Below, piece by piece: positions 4,922 through 5,239 of a stretch of DNA of 5,239 nucleotides. The stretch lies in the NCBI GenBank assembly GCA_022720335.1, contig JAIHVJ010000132.1:1-5239 (forward strand). Direction: 5' to 3'. Each line of letters starts with the position of its first letter. Positions within the stretch are counted from its first letter, which is position 1. The notes under the pieces were generated by a model that was given only the letters and a program-made list of their open reading frames with translations, made no database searches and had not been told where the DNA came from. Origin of the DNA: Collinsella sp. (GTDB taxonomy: Bacteria > Actinomycetota > Coriobacteriia > Coriobacteriales > Coriobacteriaceae). A program made the translations under genes and the position numbers.

Positions 4922-4948
4922 GCACAGGCGCGGTGGGATGGTAATAAT
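4920..4948 (+). promoter_or_regulatory. Weak candidate promoter for the 5041 peptide gene
   Basis: TTGCAC (4920-4925) and AATAAT (4943-4948) are 17 bases apart. The -10 is good (five of six), the -35 poor (three of six). It would give a leader of about 85 bases that contains the fold around the SD. An alternative -10, TAGAAT at 4972-4977, has no -35 at the right distance. Confidence 0.3.
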
Positions 4949-5014
4949 CGGGCGGGAGTCAGCCGCTCTGATAGAATCGTCCTTGCTGTCGGCAGCCCTC
5001 GTGCCGGGCAGAGC

Positions 5015-5036
5015 CCTCCATCCGATGGGAGGTGAT
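5015..5036 (+). promoter_or_regulatory. SD GGGAGGTGAT with a hairpin that can hide it
   Basis: GGGAGGTGAT (5027-5036) is a near-ideal ribosome binding site ending four bases before ATG 5041. CCTCC (5015-5019) just upstream is the complement of its GGAGG (5028-5032); adding AT/AT pairs around CCG with a bulged G makes a compact stem. A second stem, CGGCA/TGCCG (4990-4994 with 5002-5006), lies just before it. Folding would block ribosome entry until opened. Confidence 0.5.
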
Positions 5037-5040
5037 GCCC

Positions 5041-5229
5041 ATGACCGATTTCACTGAGCTCGTGAAGCTCCTGACTGCTATGGTCTCGCTCCTCACGGCC
5101 CTTGTCGTCCTTTCCAAGGCACTCAAGCAGGGTTCGAAGCCCAAAAGACGATATGAGAAAGCCATTGGGGTCGCCTCCCCCGCGTTGCAGTTTCTTTCCG
5201 CGGGCTCGGGGTGCCACAATGGGCTTTGA
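5041..5229 (+). CDS. Small single-helix peptide with basic tail, holin/type I toxin-like
   Basis: A 62-residue product from ATG 5041. In-frame GTG 5032 and ATG 5035 lie inside the SD and are rejected. After the polar MTDFTE comes a hydrophobic helix (about 7-25, LVKLLTAMVSLLTALVVL), then a basic segment KALKQGSKPKRR. This one-helix-plus-basic-tail plan is that of putative holin-like and type I toxin peptides (TxpA/BsrG-like, Hol-Tox). The last 22 residues are extra compared with those short families, and direct sequence identity is not evident, so this is a resemblance in plan. Third codon positions are GC-rich, supporting real coding. A powerful but foldable SD and a long leader fit the toxin idea, but no antitoxin RNA is evident. 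It could equally be a phage or small membrane protein. Its end overlaps a possible next frame starting at 5219. Confidence 0.65.
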   Translation: MTDFTELVKLLTAMVSLLTALVVLSKALKQGSKPKRRYEKAIGVASPALQFLSAGSGCHNGL

Positions 5230-5239
5230 GTATCGGCCC
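5219..5239 (+). CDS. Possible start of a further gene leaving the window
   Basis: ATG 5219 opens a frame (MGFEYRP) that runs to the window edge. GGGGTG (5208-5213) lies five bases before it, and it overlaps the end of the 62-residue peptide gene by 11 bases, the usual layout of translationally coupled genes. Seven codons are too few to judge, so this is only a pointer to what may lie beyond. Confidence 0.25.

Noticed and set aside
4831..5217. Minus-strand frames opposite the 62-residue peptide gene
   Set aside because: No SD or promoter, and the products are Arg/Ala/Ser-rich without structure; the plus-strand frame has the strong SD and a membrane helix.
1..5239. CRISPR array, tRNA, rRNA, transposase or integrase
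   Set aside because: No regularly spaced direct repeats, no cloverleaf or rRNA-like sequence, and no protein with transposase or recombinase motifs was seen.

Overview
The window looks like an accessory region of a high-GC Gram-positive genome. My best guess is a Coriobacteriia member (Eggerthella/Slackia/Gordonibacter-like). This rests on the mix of GC-rich genes with GC-rich third codon positions and AT-richer small genes, strong GGAGGTGA-type ribosome binding sites, and a single-chain permease-ATPase exporter. It is an inference; no taxonomic marker gene is present.

Layout. Positions 1-1743 hold the 3' part of a large gene for a fused ABC-2 type exporter (permease domain first, ATPase domain second), open at the left edge. 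A small membrane-anchored protein of unknown function (1745-2173) follows, with its ribosome binding site inside the exporter's last codons, so the two are probably co-expressed. Two hairpins (2179-2207 and a perfect 15-bp inverted repeat at 2217-2252) close this unit. Next is a headless C-terminal fragment of a DnaQ/DEDDh-type 3'-5' exonuclease (2276-2611). It converges with a minus-strand pair: an 89-residue three-helix membrane protein (2594-2863) and, upstream of it, a possible 37-residue peptide (2876-2989). Both could be read from a promoter at 3038-3066 that carries a small palindrome over its -10 box. A GC-rich minus-strand coding remnant or small gene (3098-3358) lies behind them.

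The right half starts with a strong stem-loop (3402-3434) and a plus-strand gene for a membrane-anchored, probably beta-barrel protein (3454-3873), followed by a clear intrinsic terminator (3907-3936). About 420 bases without a convincing gene follow (3937-4357). They hold several hairpins, a run of nine G, an imperfect 15-bp inverted repeat (4228-4264) and a short acidic open stretch that may be a gene tail. A minus-strand gene for a four-helix membrane protein (4358-4795) has its own promoter and a strong ribosome binding site. A plus-strand terminator with no matching gene (4892-4921) precedes a small single-helix basic-tailed peptide gene (5041-5229), whose ribosome binding site can fold into a hairpin; a further reading frame may start at 5219 and leave the window.

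Taken together: one recognisable transport system, several unrelated small membrane proteins on both strands, and several decayed gene pieces. This suggests a turnover zone where genes are gained and lost. No transposase, integrase, tRNA, rRNA or CRISPR array is visible. No known defence or biosynthetic system can be named from what is here. The features that merit most attention are the hidden-SD peptide gene at 5041, the minus-strand peptide/membrane-protein pair, and the recurring placement of stem-loops at the broken 5' ends of gene fragments.
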